64,000 bases of DNA from Desulfosporosinus acidiphilus SJ4 (GCF_000255115.2 NC_018068.1:1955977-2019976); one strand, 5' to 3'. Shown: positions 34,979-44,992, counted from the first letter of the stretch. The notes: generated by a model from the letters alone, not told the origin. Numbers and translations: made by a program.

Positions 34979-36097
34979 GTGGAGGGGAACGTTCTGACAT
35001 CATTGTTTGTTCAAAGCGAATTATCAGACTTAATTAATAAAGTGGAAGATGGCAAACGCTTGGATTTTGCAGACGGCGTTCGCCTGATGAAAAGCGGGGA
35101 TATCTTGGCCCTTGGATATATGGCCAATCTTATACGTGAGCAAAAAAATGGCAACAAAACGTATTTTATTGTCAATCGTCATATCAATCATACTAATGTT
35201 TGTACGAATCTTTGCCATTTTTGTGCTTATGGAGTTGAAAAGGAAAACCCCCAAGCATTTACCTTATCCCTAGCAGACATAGAAAAAGCGGCTCATGAAG
35301 CGGCCCAGGAAGGGGTCTCCGAAATTCACATAGTGGGTGGGCTTAACCCTGATCTACCTTTCGACTATTATCTTGAGATGCTGCGCCGGGTCAAGGGGAT
35401 TTTGCCTCAGGCCTGTATTCAAGCCTTTACAGCAGTGGAAGTTGATTATTTTACACAAATTACCGGGTTATCAGTATCCGAAGTTTTACGCAGGTTAATG
35501 GCTGCGGGACTGGATTCTCTGCCGGGAGGGGGAGCCGAAGTCTTTTCACCGCGTGTGCGGGCTAAAATCTGTGAGAAGAAAGTATCCGGACAGCGTTGGC
35601 TGGAAATCCAAGAGGCAGCTCACGGTTTAGGCATGCGCACAAACGCAACTATGCTTTACGGCCACGTTGAGACGGCTGAGGAACGGATAGACCATCTTCT
35701 TCAGCTCCGAGATCTGCAGGATCGTACCCATGGCTTTCTGACCTTTATCCCGCTGCCCTTTTATCCCAAAAACACCAAGTTGGAAGGACAGATGGGAGTA
35801 GAAAGTACCACCGGTTTCGAAGATCTTAAAATGTTGACTGTATCCAGGATTCTCTTGGATAATTTCGATCATATTAAATCATTTTGGATTATGCTGGGAC
35901 CTAAGTTGGCTCAAGTTTCTCTGGCTTTTGGAGTGGATGATCTTGATGGTACCGTTGTGGAAGAGCGGATTATTCATTCTGCTGGGGCAGAGACCGGACA
36001 GGTTATGAGCAAACGGGCTCTTATCAATATGATCCAAAAGGCTGGCCGGGAGGCCGTGGAAAGGGATACTCTTTATCGTGTCCTGAAAACCAATTAG
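34979..36097 (+). CDS. mqnE: Aminofutalosine synthase
   Basis: A 372-residue radical SAM enzyme with Cys75-x3-Cys79-x2-Cys82 and the canonical DSLPGGGAEVFS block (179-190) and LYGHVET. It joins SAM's adenosyl part to 3-[(1-carboxyvinyl)oxy]benzoate to give aminofutalosine, the second step of the futalosine menaquinone route. The frame can begin at a GTG at 34979 that overlaps GGAGGGG; a CTG at 34994 or TTG at 35003 would be better spaced, so the exact start is open. Confidence 0.93.
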   Translation: MEGNVLTSLFVQSELSDLINKVEDGKRLDFADGVRLMKSGDILALGYMANLIREQKNGNKTYFIVNRHINHTNVCTNLCHFCAYGVEKENPQAFTLSLADIEKAAHEAAQEGVSEIHIVGGLNPDLPFDYYLEMLRRVKGILPQACIQAFTAVEVDYFTQITGLSVSEVLRRLMAAGLDSLPGGGAEVFSPRVRAKICEKKVSGQRWLEIQEAAHGLGMRTNATMLYGHVETAEERIDHLLQLRDLQDRTHGFLTFIPLPFYPKNTKLEGQMGVESTTGFEDLKMLTVSRILLDNFDHIKSFWIMLGPKLAQVSLAFGVDDLDGTVVEERIIHSAGAETGQVMSKRALINMIQKAGREAVERDTLYRVLKTN

Positions 36098-36111
36098 CAG
36101 GGAAAGGGAGA

Positions 36112-37200
36112 ATGGGCATGGATTTAGAGACTGTAAAGATCATCGAGAAACGTTTAGCAGGAGAACGATTATCGCTTTCTGATGGCATTCAGCTCTTACA
36201 AGACGCTGATCTTCTATCCCTGGGGCAAGGAGCCGACCTCATTCGCAATAAAATGCATCCGGAAAACGTTGTGACCTTTGTTATCGACAGAAATATAAAT
36301 TATACTAATATTTGTTCTTGTCAATGTAAGTTTTGTGCTTATTACTGTAAACCCGGTGATCCTAAAGGATTTATTTTGTCAAGAGAAGATTTGCATGCTA
36401 AGATAAAAGAGACAGTTGAGGTGGGTGGAACTCAGCTTCTTATTCAAGGGGGACTGCATCCTGATTTGGGACTGGAGTACTTTGAAGAGATGCTGCGTGA
36501 TATTAAATCTCATTTTAATATTCATATTCATTCGTTCAGTCCGCCGGAGATCTGGGATTTGGCAGAAAAGTCAAAGTTAAGTCTGGAGGAGGTCATTGGC
36601 CGCCTCAGAGCTGCCGGACTGGACTCCATTCCAGGCGGGGGAGCGGAAATCCTCGAGGATCGCGTCAGGCATCTCATTAGTCCGAATAAAATTAAATGGG
36701 AGCAGTGGATGGATGTGATGACCACGGCTCATCGGCTGGGCATGAAATCCACGGCAACCATGATGTTTGGCCATGTTGAGACCTATGAGGAACGTATCTT
36801 GCATATGCTCCACGTGCGCGAAGCTCAGGATCGCACGGGAGGGTTTACCGCCTTCATCCCCTGGAGTTTCGCGCCCTCGAATACGGAATTGGGCGGAGAA
36901 GGCAGTACCGGTGTAGAGTATTTGCGAACTCTTGCGGTGGCGCGCTTAATGTTGGATAATGTCCCTAATATTCAAGCCTCCTGGGTTACCCAAGGGGCCA
37001 AGATGGCCCAAGTGGCCTTGCGCTTTGGAGCCAACGATTTTGGCAGCACCATGCTCGAAGAGAACGTTGTGCGCGCGGCCGGAGTGCAAACTCGTGTTCC
37101 TTTACGGGAAATTATTCGCTGCATTGAAGATGCGGGATACCAGGCAGTACAACGCAATACTCATTATGAGCGGTTAAAGGTCTACGGGAAGGAAGTGTAG
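36112..37200 (+). CDS. mqnC: Cyclic dehypoxanthinylfutalosine synthase
   Basis: A 362-residue radical SAM enzyme. Cys68-x3-Cys72-x2-Cys75 lies in NICSCQCKFCAYYC, followed by DSIPGGGAEILEDRVR and MMFGHVET. It cyclises dehypoxanthine futalosine in the menaquinone pathway. mqnA, mqnB and mqnD are not in the window. GGGAAAGGGAG precedes the ATG. It is followed four bases on by tatC, so quinone and Tat genes share a transcript. Confidence 0.94.
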   Translation: MGMDLETVKIIEKRLAGERLSLSDGIQLLQDADLLSLGQGADLIRNKMHPENVVTFVIDRNINYTNICSCQCKFCAYYCKPGDPKGFILSREDLHAKIKETVEVGGTQLLIQGGLHPDLGLEYFEEMLRDIKSHFNIHIHSFSPPEIWDLAEKSKLSLEEVIGRLRAAGLDSIPGGGAEILEDRVRHLISPNKIKWEQWMDVMTTAHRLGMKSTATMMFGHVETYEERILHMLHVREAQDRTGGFTAFIPWSFAPSNTELGGEGSTGVEYLRTLAVARLMLDNVPNIQASWVTQGAKMAQVALRFGANDFGSTMLEENVVRAAGVQTRVPLREIIRCIEDAGYQAVQRNTHYERLKVYGKEV

Positions 37201-37204
37201 TTGG

Positions 37205-37963
37205 ATGCGCAGGCGACCACGTGGGGATGGCAATATGCCGCTCTTGGAACACGTTCTTGCTCTTCGTAAAGTACTCGTTATAGCCGCCTATGCTGTTGCC
37301 ATAGGAACTGTCCTTGGCTGGTTTTTTAGTGATCAGACCTTTGCCTATTTAGCTTACCCGGTCTTAAGGCTGAAAAACATTACGTTTATTACCACTACCC
37401 CAATGGAGCCAATGTTGGTAAAGCTGAAAGTCTCTTTATTAATAGGGGTTGCCTTATCTCTGCCCGTCATCCTCTGGCAGATTTGGAGCTTTGTCTTGCC
37501 GGCCTTAAAGCAAAACGAAAAAAAATATCTTTATATCATTGTTCCCAGTTCTCTTCTTCTTTTTATCGGTGGTGCGGCCTTATGTTTTTTTGTTATTTTG
37601 CCGATGGGAATTAAGGTTCTGCTTTATGCGGGCGGGGGTATGGTTCAGTCAACACCTTTTGTAACGAAAACCTCTTACTTGGGTTTCCTTATCACCTTTC
37701 TCGGGACCTTCGGACTTGTCTTTCAGCTTCCCATCGTACTTTTAATCTTAATTCGTATAGGAATTTTGTCGCCCAGAACGTTAGCGAAGAAACGACGTTG
37801 GGCAGTTTTGATTATTATAATCTTGGCCGCTGTTGTTTCACCGACCCCGGATTTATTTACTCAATTTCTAATGGCAGCTCCTATGTATTTCCTTTTTGAG
37901 ATTAGTATTTGGTTGGGATACATTGTGGAACGGAAGAGAACAAAAGCACTGGCGTCTCAGTAA
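37205..37963 (+). CDS. tatC: Sec-independent translocase TatC
   Basis: A 252-residue membrane protein with the six-helix TatC pattern. MPLLEHVLALRKV near residues 11-23 is the family N-terminal motif, and residues around LALSLPVILWQIWSF and VVSPTPDLFTQ are conserved. It recognises twin-arginine signals of folded, cofactor-bearing exported proteins. The first ten residues (Arg-rich) may not belong to the protein. A TatA/B gene follows. Confidence 0.92.
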   Translation: MRRRPRGDGNMPLLEHVLALRKVLVIAAYAVAIGTVLGWFFSDQTFAYLAYPVLRLKNITFITTTPMEPMLVKLKVSLLIGVALSLPVILWQIWSFVLPALKQNEKKYLYIIVPSSLLLFIGGAALCFFVILPMGIKVLLYAGGGMVQSTPFVTKTSYLGFLITFLGTFGLVFQLPIVLLILIRIGILSPRTLAKKRRWAVLIIIILAAVVSPTPDLFTQFLMAAPMYFLFEISIWLGYIVERKRTKALASQ

Positions 37964-38079
37964 AGTGCGGACTGATTGAAATCCGGCGGAGATTTGGAGA
38001 TTATTTAAGGTGAAAATTGAGTTTAAATGACACAGAACGGTTAAAGGAATAGAAGGTTTGGGATAAAGGGGGCAGAAAT

Positions 38080-38436
38080 ATGGGCTTGACAGAAATCCTC
38101 CTAATTCTGGGTATTGCCTTAATCTTGTTTGGGCCTGAGGATTTACCGGAAATCGCTCGAACAATAGGGAAAATAGTTTTTGAGCTTCGAAAAGCGACTC
38201 AAGATGTAACCCGAGAATTTCAAGGTACAATTGATACTCCCCGCAACGCTTTTAATAAAGCAATGGATTTTAGTGAAAACATGCCTGAAACCACCCCCCC
38301 GCAGAGTCCGCAGGAAACAGAAAAGGCTGATGCGGATGAAGAATTATTGACATTTGAGGATGAAAATCCTGCAGATCCGCTAGCGGAACTACCATCAGAT
38401 ATGGTATCTTATGAAGAAAAAGGTGCGAGCAGGTGA
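38080..38436 (+). CDS. TatA/TatB family protein
   Basis: A 118-residue protein: one N-terminal transmembrane helix (3-18), the FGPEDLPEIARTIGK hinge and amphipathic helix, then an acidic, proline-rich tail (about 60-118). The Glu in place of a basic or polar residue after FGP and the long acidic tail are TatB-like. It partners TatC. AAGGGGGC precedes the ATG. A second, shorter TatA is at 52846. Confidence 0.88.
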   Translation: MGLTEILLILGIALILFGPEDLPEIARTIGKIVFELRKATQDVTREFQGTIDTPRNAFNKAMDFSENMPETTPPQSPQETEKADADEELLTFEDENPADPLAELPSDMVSYEEKGASR

Positions 38437-38443
38437 ATCGGTT

Positions 38444-39412
38444 TTGAAACAACTCTGGCTCTTTAATCAGATAAATTCAGATCTTCAAAAGGTTGAAAAA
38501 GAACTTACAAAATTTGTGGAGACGGACTATCCGATCCTCCAGGAGTCTGGTATCCACTTATTAACTGCCGGAGGCAAACGTTTACGTCCGGCTTTTACGC
38601 TGTTGGCAGGTAAATTTTATGCTTGCTCGATAGAAAAGCTTATCCCCGTAGCCATGGCCTTGGAGCTTATTCATATGGCTACTTTAGTTCATGATGATGT
38701 GGTGGATGCCTCTCTGACAAGAAGAGGCAGACCAACCGTCAAAGCAAATTGGGGAAATATCGTTTCAGTTGAAACGGGCGACTATTTACTGGCCAAATCG
38801 TTAATTCTTATCTCCCAAATAGACCATCCTGAGGTCTCCCGTATCTTGGCGGAAGTAAGCGTGGAGATGTGTCAAGGGGAGATTCAACAGATTAAGGCTT
38901 CCTTTGATGTAGAGCAGAACTTAAAACAGTATTATTTCAGGATTAAGCGTAAAACGGCCTTGCTGATTTCCGCTTGCTGTAAGCTTGGGGCTTTGGTTTC
39001 TGAGGCTCCCAGACATCAGGTTTGGGCTTTGGGAGCCTATGGCCATTCCTTAGGTATGGCTTTCCAGATTGTCGATGATGTTTTGGATATTACGGCAAAG
39101 CCTTCCGAGTTCGGAAAACCCATTGGCGGAGATCTTCGCCAAGGAATTATGACCTTGCCAATGATTCTGGCCCTCAGATCTTCTCCCAAAGGTTCGCGTC
39201 TTCATGAGTTATTAAAGAAAGTTGATAAATCGGATGCTGAAGTTACGGAGACGATTCACTTGATTAAGGCCACCGGAGCCATTGATCAATCTATGCAAAT
39301 CGTCGATGCCTATATTAGTAAAGCTAAAAGGCGCCTCCAGGATCTGCCGAAGGTTTCATCCCGGAAGGCACTGGAAGATTTAGCGGATTTTATTGCTGTT
39401 CGAAAATTTTAA
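38444..39412 (+). CDS. Polyprenyl diphosphate synthase (HepT-like)
   Basis: A 322-residue trans-prenyltransferase with both catalytic motifs: DDVVD (84-88, in LVHDDVVDASLTRRG) and DDVLD (211-215), plus AGGKRLRP. It makes the long prenyl diphosphate for the menaquinone side chain, probably with the HepS-like protein encoded at 33339. The TTG at 38444 (AGGTGA upstream) gives the usual length; an ATG at 38411 has no ribosome site. It closes the quinone/Tat cluster. Confidence 0.92.
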   Translation: MKQLWLFNQINSDLQKVEKELTKFVETDYPILQESGIHLLTAGGKRLRPAFTLLAGKFYACSIEKLIPVAMALELIHMATLVHDDVVDASLTRRGRPTVKANWGNIVSVETGDYLLAKSLILISQIDHPEVSRILAEVSVEMCQGEIQQIKASFDVEQNLKQYYFRIKRKTALLISACCKLGALVSEAPRHQVWALGAYGHSLGMAFQIVDDVLDITAKPSEFGKPIGGDLRQGIMTLPMILALRSSPKGSRLHELLKKVDKSDAEVTETIHLIKATGAIDQSMQIVDAYISKAKRRLQDLPKVSSRKALEDLADFIAVRKF

Positions 39413-39430
39413 GAATCGTCAAAGAAAATG

Positions 39431-39465
39431 GGCCTTCCGCAATGTTTCTACGGAAGGCCTTGGTT
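39431..39465 (+). terminator. Terminator of the quinone/Tat cluster
   Basis: GGCCTTCCG (39431-39439) pairs with CGGAAGGCC (39451-39459), followed by TTGGTTGT. The stem is strong but the T tract is weak. Confidence 0.65.
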
Positions 39466-39570
39466 GTCGATTGGCGGAGGCTGGCGCTTGCTTGAATTCC
39501 GGTTTTGGAAATGATAAACTAGTACAAATGAGGGTACATTGAACTATGGCCTCGTCAGCAGAGAGCTATA

Positions 39571-39622
39571 AAGTCGGGTTTATCAAGCCTTTCATTTAAG
39601 GTTCAATAGACCCGGCTTTTGT
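39571..39622 (+). terminator. Terminator or attenuator ahead of resB
   Basis: AAGTCGGGT (39571-39579) pairs with ACCCGGCTT (39610-39618, one U-G pair) and ends in TTTTG. The 30-base loop holds a smaller AAGCCTT/AAGGTT stem. It sits 30 bases before the resB start and could attenuate that operon. Confidence 0.5.
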
Positions 39623-39651
39623 ATGATGCTCATAAATAAGGAGGCAATCAC

Positions 39652-40956
39652 GTGAAAGAACATCAAGAGAGTGCCGTGGACAAATTATGGCGCATCTTCA
39701 GTTCCATGAAATTAGGACTGGTTTTGCTTGGAGTTATTGCATTCTTCGCTGGTATAGGAACCTTATTTCCTCAGATGGATGTTGATCCCGACAAAGCTCA
39801 GGCAGTGGGCAAGCTGTGGCAGACCTTAGGATTTACGAATCTCTATGGTACATACTGGTTTCGTTTGCTGTTAGGCCTGCTGTGTATTAATCTCATTATC
39901 TGCAGCATTCAAAGGTTCCAAGGCATTTATAACCGGACGTTTAAACTTAACCCTCCGGAAAACAGCAGCGTCATACCTAAAAAGGTTCAGGAGACATGGC
40001 AAGGAGACGGCGAATCCCTGCGCAAATCTGTACAAGATGTTTTGCGGCATAGGGGTTTTAGAGTCGTTTTTGCTGAAAAAGACAAGCAATGGGGTTTTAC
40101 AGCCATAAAACGACGCTGGGGAAATTGGGGATCCTTCATTTCTCATGTGTCCTTTGTTGTTTTGGTTATCGGAGCTGTCATCGGCTCTTCTCTGGGATTC
40201 AAAGGCTTCTTGATGGCAGGTACGGGGACGACAGTGCCCATCCATTCCATTCAAGTATCCCGGGGTACTGTCAAGGAAACCTTTGATGTCCTGATTAATT
40301 CGGCAGAAGATCGTATGTTAGCCAATGGTCAGAGAGATAATTGGTATACGGATCTGAGCATTTTGCAGAATGGCAAGGTTATGGCCCGCCATACCATTTC
40401 CGTTAATCATCCGTTTACTTATCAAGGAGTTACCTTCTATCAATCCAGTTTTATTAACGGGGTTCATCTTACCGCAGATGTTAAAGGACAGAAGATTCCC
40501 GTTACCTTGGAAGATCGAGGCGGAAATTATTTTAATGCTCCTGGGACAGATCTCTATCTTGTAGCATCAGCGATTAATAGTGATTCTCAAAAACCTTCGA
40601 TGCTATTTGAGGTTTTTAAGGGTATGAGTGAGGATGCTGTACAGTCCGGCCAGCTTGATTTTGGGCAAACCATTGATATTCAAGGTGCTTATAAACTTAC
40701 TCTCGATGGGAACTCCGGCTATACAGGCTTACAAGTCAAACAAGATCCGGGGGTTATGATTATCTGGTTAGGATGTGCCTTATTGCTTCTGGGGTTAATC
40801 TTGTCCTTTTACTGGCGCCCGATTCTTGTCAGCGGCATATTTCAGGCTGAGAAGGACAACCGGGGAGAGTTAACCATGGGTGTTTCCACTGGAAAAGTAG
40901 TTGGCGGTGTTAAAGAGGTCTTTGACCGATTAGTTGGAGAAATACGAGCAAACTAG
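39652..40956 (+). CDS. resB: Cytochrome c biogenesis protein ResB (Ccs1)
   Basis: A 434-residue protein with three N-terminal hydrophobic segments, a large soluble domain (about 215-355) and a final transmembrane helix (about 365-385). The early SSMKLGLVLLGVIAFFAGIG segment and the HPFTYQGVTFYQSSF stretch are family blocks. With CcsA it forms the system II heme-c synthase on the outer face of the membrane. AAGGAGG precedes the GTG start. It begins the cytochrome maturation and tetrapyrrole block. Confidence 0.92.
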   Translation: MKEHQESAVDKLWRIFSSMKLGLVLLGVIAFFAGIGTLFPQMDVDPDKAQAVGKLWQTLGFTNLYGTYWFRLLLGLLCINLIICSIQRFQGIYNRTFKLNPPENSSVIPKKVQETWQGDGESLRKSVQDVLRHRGFRVVFAEKDKQWGFTAIKRRWGNWGSFISHVSFVVLVIGAVIGSSLGFKGFLMAGTGTTVPIHSIQVSRGTVKETFDVLINSAEDRMLANGQRDNWYTDLSILQNGKVMARHTISVNHPFTYQGVTFYQSSFINGVHLTADVKGQKIPVTLEDRGGNYFNAPGTDLYLVASAINSDSQKPSMLFEVFKGMSEDAVQSGQLDFGQTIDIQGAYKLTLDGNSGYTGLQVKQDPGVMIIWLGCALLLLGLILSFYWRPILVSGIFQAEKDNRGELTMGVSTGKVVGGVKEVFDRLVGEIRAN

Positions 40957-40988
40957 TAAAAGAGTATCAAGGTAAGGAGGATAAAATC

Positions 40989-41849
40989 TTGAATCTTGGA
41001 TTACAGAACCTTGAATCATCTGCGTTTTACGTTACGGTGATGGCTTATATTCTTTGCATGATGCTATATTGGGTTTGGATCGGTATAAAGAAAGACCTGA
41101 TTGGCAGTTTGGCAACCTACATCGCGGCTCTCGGTCTGATAGCTAATACGGCAGCCATTGTTATTCGCATGGTAATTTCAGGACATCCGCCGCTGTCTAA
41201 TGGCTACGAATTCCTTTTAACCTTTGTTTGGGGAATTATGGCAGTTTATTTGTATATCGAGTATCGTTACAAGTTAAAGTCATTGGGTGCTTTTGTGATG
41301 CCCATACCTGTCTTGCTCTTGATGTTTATCATTATGAGCATGGGGCCTGAGGAACGGGTAGCTCAGGCAATTCCTCCGGCTTTAAAAAGCCAATGGCTTA
41401 CTTTCCACGTGGTAACTGCTATGCTGGCCTATGGAGCCTTTGCCATCTCCTTTGGTTTGGGGATCATGTACCTTCTTAAACTTAAGGAAGAAGGCAGGGG
41501 ATGGGAAGCGAAACCTCAAGGGATTATTGCCCGTTTTCCGGATTTAGAAACCCTTGATGAATTGTCCTATAAAGTGATAGGGTTTGCTTTTCCTCTTTTA
41601 ACCCTTTGCATTATTACCGGAGCAATCTGGGCAAATTATGCTTGGGGTACTTATTGGTCCTGGGACCCCAAAGAAACTTGGTCTTTAATTACATGGATTA
41701 TTTATGCAGCTTATTTACATGCCCGTTTGATGTATGGCTGGAAAGGAAAACGTGCGGCTTGGATGGCTGTCTTAGGTTTCGCCGCCGTATTATTTACGTT
41801 CTTTGGAGTTAACTACTTCTTACCGGGACTGCACTCTTACGCCCAATAG
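40989..41849 (+). CDS. ccsA: Cytochrome c biogenesis protein CcsA (ResC-like)
   Basis: A 286-residue membrane protein with eight hydrophobic segments and the heme-handling tryptophan-rich motif WGTYWSWDPKETW (about 218-230). His residues before and after it (WLTFHVV, YLHARLMY) are in place. It exports or presents heme for attachment to apocytochromes with ResB. The TTG start follows AAGGAGG. Confidence 0.93.
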   Translation: MNLGLQNLESSAFYVTVMAYILCMMLYWVWIGIKKDLIGSLATYIAALGLIANTAAIVIRMVISGHPPLSNGYEFLLTFVWGIMAVYLYIEYRYKLKSLGAFVMPIPVLLLMFIIMSMGPEERVAQAIPPALKSQWLTFHVVTAMLAYGAFAISFGLGIMYLLKLKEEGRGWEAKPQGIIARFPDLETLDELSYKVIGFAFPLLTLCIITGAIWANYAWGTYWSWDPKETWSLITWIIYAAYLHARLMYGWKGKRAAWMAVLGFAAVLFTFFGVNYFLPGLHSYAQ

Positions 41850-41951
41850 AAAAAGTATTAATTGTAAGAAATCTTTAGTTTTGGGGCAGGGGAAATGTCT
41901 GAATAGGGCGAATTATATCTGGGAGAAAGCTTGAGAAGGTGACAGTATTTT

Positions 41952-42590
41952 ATGCCGCAGTATTATCCGATTTTTATGGATTTAAAGGATCAATCCATTT
42001 TGGTTGTTGGAGGAGGAAACGTGGCTCTGCGCAAAGTACAGACTCTATTGAAACATGGGGCCGTCGTTCGTGTTGTTTCTCCGGAAATTGTGCCCGAGCT
42101 GAGAAGTTTGATCAATGATACGACTTGTTGTTGGTTTGAAAAAGAATATTCCTCGGAAGACATTGGCGAAGCCCGCCTCGTTTTTTCCTGCACTGAAAAT
42201 GAAGAAGTCAATAGGCAAGTGTCATTTGATGCCAAGAGTCAATATCGTCCAGTTAATGTCGTGGACGATCCCGAAAAATGCAGCTTTATAGTTCCCTCCA
42301 TTATGGAGCAGGGAGATTTGAAAATAGCTGTTTCCACAGGAGGAAGTAGTCCTATTGTAGCCCGGCAGATACGCGCAGAATTGGAAAAGCTATTTGGATC
42401 CGAGATGAAGGAGTATTTGCGCTTACTGAAAACTTGGCGTACTATTGTCAAAAATGATTTGTCGCCCGAAAAACGGAGCGTATTTTGGGAGCGTATAACG
42501 GACGGCGAAGTCAGGAAACTAATTCAAGAGAACCGACTATCCGAAGCGGAAGGAGTGGTTAAGCAGTGTTTCCAATCGCTGTTGGCTTAA
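41952..42590 (+). CDS. Precorrin-2 dehydrogenase / sirohydrochlorin ferrochelatase-type protein
   Basis: A 212-residue protein like the N-terminal part of CysG and yeast Met8. It has an NAD-binding loop ILVVGGGNVALRKV (16-29), the NVVDDPEKCSFIVPS stretch (about 98-112) and STGGSSP. It oxidises precorrin-2 to sirohydrochlorin; whether it also inserts iron is not clear. In this organism siroheme is the precursor of heme, so it is a pathway core enzyme. The end overlaps hemA by 25 bases. Confidence 0.92.
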   Translation: MPQYYPIFMDLKDQSILVVGGGNVALRKVQTLLKHGAVVRVVSPEIVPELRSLINDTTCCWFEKEYSSEDIGEARLVFSCTENEEVNRQVSFDAKSQYRPVNVVDDPEKCSFIVPSIMEQGDLKIAVSTGGSSPIVARQIRAELEKLFGSEMKEYLRLLKTWRTIVKNDLSPEKRSVFWERITDGEVRKLIQENRLSEAEGVVKQCFQSLLA

Positions 42591-43903
42591 ACCACCAAGG
42601 GACGCCTGTCGAAATAAGAGAGAAAATGAGTTTTCAACCTTCTCAGATTCAGGAGGCCTTAAAAAAGCTAAGGAATTATCCTGCGCTTGAAGGTGTTCTA
42701 ATTCTCAGTACCTGTAATCGAACCGAAGTGTATGCTGCCACAACAGATGTTGAAGTGGGTATTGTCTCCATTAAAAAATTTCTGTCGGCTCATCACGGTA
42801 TCGACGAAAAACTTTTAAACCAATATCTTTATGTCCATACCCTTTATGATGCTATTCGTCATTTGTTTAGGGTAACAGCAGGCTTAGACTCTATGGTTCG
42901 CGGAGAAACTCAAATTCTCGGACAAGTTGCCAGTGCATATCAGCAAGCTAATGACGCAGAAGTTACGAACAAGGCTATTAATGTCTTCTTTCAAACGGCC
43001 CTGGCCGTAGGCAAACGAATTCGTACGGAAACTCAAATTGATCAGCATCCTGTCTCTATTAGCTATACGGCGGTGGAGCTTGCCAAGCAACAGTACGGAG
43101 AGCTCCAGGGAAAAGGAATTTTAATTTTAGGTGCGGGTGAAATGAGCACCTTAACGATCCGAAACTTGGTTGCTGCCGGAGCCTCCACAGTTATGGTTTC
43201 CAACCGTTCTTATGATAAGGCTGTTTCTTTGGCTGAAGAATTTTCCGGTCAGGCGGTTCGCTTTGATGAGATGGATAAGCACCTTGAGACTGTGGACATC
43301 GTAATTTCCGCTACGGCTGCCACTCATTTTGTAATTCTCCCTGAGCGAATGAAGACGATTATGGAAAAGCGCCAAGGGCGTCCTTTGTTGCTTATTGATA
43401 TAGCGGTTCCCCGGGATATCCATCCTGATGTCAAAGAGATCGAGCATATAACCTTATTTGACATTGATGACTTGCGAGGAGTGATCGATCGCCATCATCA
43501 GGAACGAGAGCTTGCCGCCCTCAACGCTGAGAAAATTATTGAAGAGGAAATGAACCGGTTCGTAAAATGGCATAATTCACTGTTTGTTGTTCCAACCATC
43601 GTTGCTCTGCAGCAAAAGGGTCAACAAATTAAAGATGCGCAGCTGGAACGGGCCATCGAGCGTTTAGGCGGATTAACGCCAAAACAGGAAAAGATTGTGA
43701 GGTCAATGGCTAATTCTATAGTCAACCAGCTCTTACATGTGCCAATTACCAACCTTAAAGAATATGCTTCCACATCTCAAGGGCATCTTTACACAGAAAT
43801 TTTACAAAACCTTTTCGACTTAGATGTTGAGGAAGAAACGAAACGGCAAATGACGCTTGTAAATCAGCATATAAGTCCTGTGCGCCATGGGAGGGCAGAA
43901 TGA
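42566..43903 (+). CDS. hemA: Glutamyl-tRNA reductase
   Basis: A 445-residue enzyme with the catalytic Cys50 in [19 protein letters not shown], and a NADPH-binding [17 protein letters not shown]-terminal dimerisation helix follows. It makes glutamate-1-semialdehyde from glutamyl-tRNA, the entry to tetrapyrroles. The GTG start lies inside the end of the previous gene, with GGAGTGG upstream. It overlaps hemC by 4 bases. Confidence 0.96.
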   Translation: MFPIAVGLNHQGTPVEIREKMSFQPSQIQEALKKLRNYPALEGVLILSTCNRTEVYAATTDVEVGIVSIKKFLSAHHGIDEKLLNQYLYVHTLYDAIRHLFRVTAGLDSMVRGETQILGQVASAYQQANDAEVTNKAINVFFQTALAVGKRIRTETQIDQHPVSISYTAVELAKQQYGELQGKGILILGAGEMSTLTIRNLVAAGASTVMVSNRSYDKAVSLAEEFSGQAVRFDEMDKHLETVDIVISATAATHFVILPERMKTIMEKRQGRPLLLIDIAVPRDIHPDVKEIEHITLFDIDDLRGVIDRHHQERELAALNAEKIIEEEMNRFVKWHNSLFVVPTIVALQQKGQQIKDAQLERAIERLGGLTPKQEKIVRSMANSIVNQLLHVPITNLKEYASTSQGHLYTEILQNLFDLDVEEETKRQMTLVNQHISPVRHGRAE

Positions 43904-44811
43904 AGAAGATTCGAATCGGAACAAGAGACAGTCAGTTGGCTATGTGGCAGGCAGAGTGGGTGAAACATCGGCTCGAGCAGCTTCATCCGCATCTTAGTTT
44001 TGAGCTGGTCCCTATGAAAACCAAAGGGGATAAAATATTAGATGTACCCTTAGCCAAAATAGGAGATAAAGGTCTATTCACAAAAGAATTAGAGCATGGA
44101 CTGTTAAATAATCAATTGGATATGGCCATTCACAGCCTTAAGGACTTGCCGACAATGTTGCCGGAGGGCTTAGAAATATGCACTTTTTGTGAACGAGAAG
44201 AACCAAGAGATGTTTTTTTAAGCAAAAAGGGAATACTCTTGGAAGAATTACCCGAAGGTGCCTTAGTAGGTACGAGCAGTTTGCGTCGTAAATCCCAGCT
44301 CAAGCATTATCGCCCTGATCTGTGCTTTACAGATTTGCGGGGCAATCTCCAGACACGCTGGCGAAAGCTGCAAGAGTCGGAGATGGATGGTATCGTCCTG
44401 GCTGCAGCAGGGGTAAAACGATTAGGATGGGAAGAGAGGATTACGCAGATTCTTTCCGAAGATCTTGTGCTTTCGGCAGTAGGGCAAGGATCTATTGCCG
44501 TTGAAATCGCCCAACAGCGTGATGATATTCGTGGTTTGCTGGCTCCTGTCAATCACCCCGAAACTGAACTTGCTGTCCGCGCGGAACGAATGTTAATGCG
44601 TAAACTTGAAGGAGGGTGTCAAGTCCCCATTGGGGCCTTAGGTCAGGTTACTGACGGGAAGATTTTCCTCAAAGGGATGGTTTCCAGCCTTGACGGAAAC
44701 CGCTTGCTGAAAGCGGAAGGAAGAGGCACTGATCCTGAAAGCGTTGGAATTGAAGTTGCCGATCAATTGCTTAGTTTAGGTGCTGCAGAAATCTTAGCTG
44801 AAATTCGCTGA
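43900..44811 (+). CDS. hemC: Hydroxymethylbilane synthase
   Basis: A 303-residue enzyme. HSLKDLP (78-84) contains catalytic Asp82, and Cys240 in [11 protein letters not shown] carries the dipyrromethane cofactor. It polymerises four porphobilinogens. The start overlaps the hemA stop by 4 bases and follows GGGAGG. A short leader with a promoter-like element separates it from cobA-hemD. Confidence 0.96.
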   Translation: MKKIRIGTRDSQLAMWQAEWVKHRLEQLHPHLSFELVPMKTKGDKILDVPLAKIGDKGLFTKELEHGLLNNQLDMAIHSLKDLPTMLPEGLEICTFCEREEPRDVFLSKKGILLEELPEGALVGTSSLRRKSQLKHYRPDLCFTDLRGNLQTRWRKLQESEMDGIVLAAAGVKRLGWEERITQILSEDLVLSAVGQGSIAVEIAQQRDDIRGLLAPVNHPETELAVRAERMLMRKLEGGCQVPIGALGQVTDGKIFLKGMVSSLDGNRLLKAEGRGTDPESVGIEVADQLLSLGAAEILAEIR

Positions 44812-44874
44812 GGAAATTGTACGCTAAAAACTTATCACTAAGTGCTCCAAATCACAAAAGTCGTTTTGAGGATT

Positions 44875-44955
44875 TGTTATAATGGTTATGAACCCATGAT
44901 CTATACTCAAAGAACATGGGACGGTTCTGCTGTAACTTGGAACCGTCCCCATTTT
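44875..44955 (+). promoter_or_regulatory. Extended -10 promoter and overlapping hairpins before cobA-hemD
   Basis: TGTTATAAT (44875-44883) is an extended -10 box. The leader then offers CCCATG (44893-44898)/CATGGG (44915-44920) and GGGACGGTTC (44918-44927)/GAACCGTCCC (44940-44949). They share GGG, so they compete. The second is followed by a weak T run (CATTTTC). This could be an attenuator or just a terminator for hemC. Confidence 0.5.
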
Positions 44956-44992
44956 CATAGTTGCATCTTCAGCATAGATAGGAGTGTTCAGG

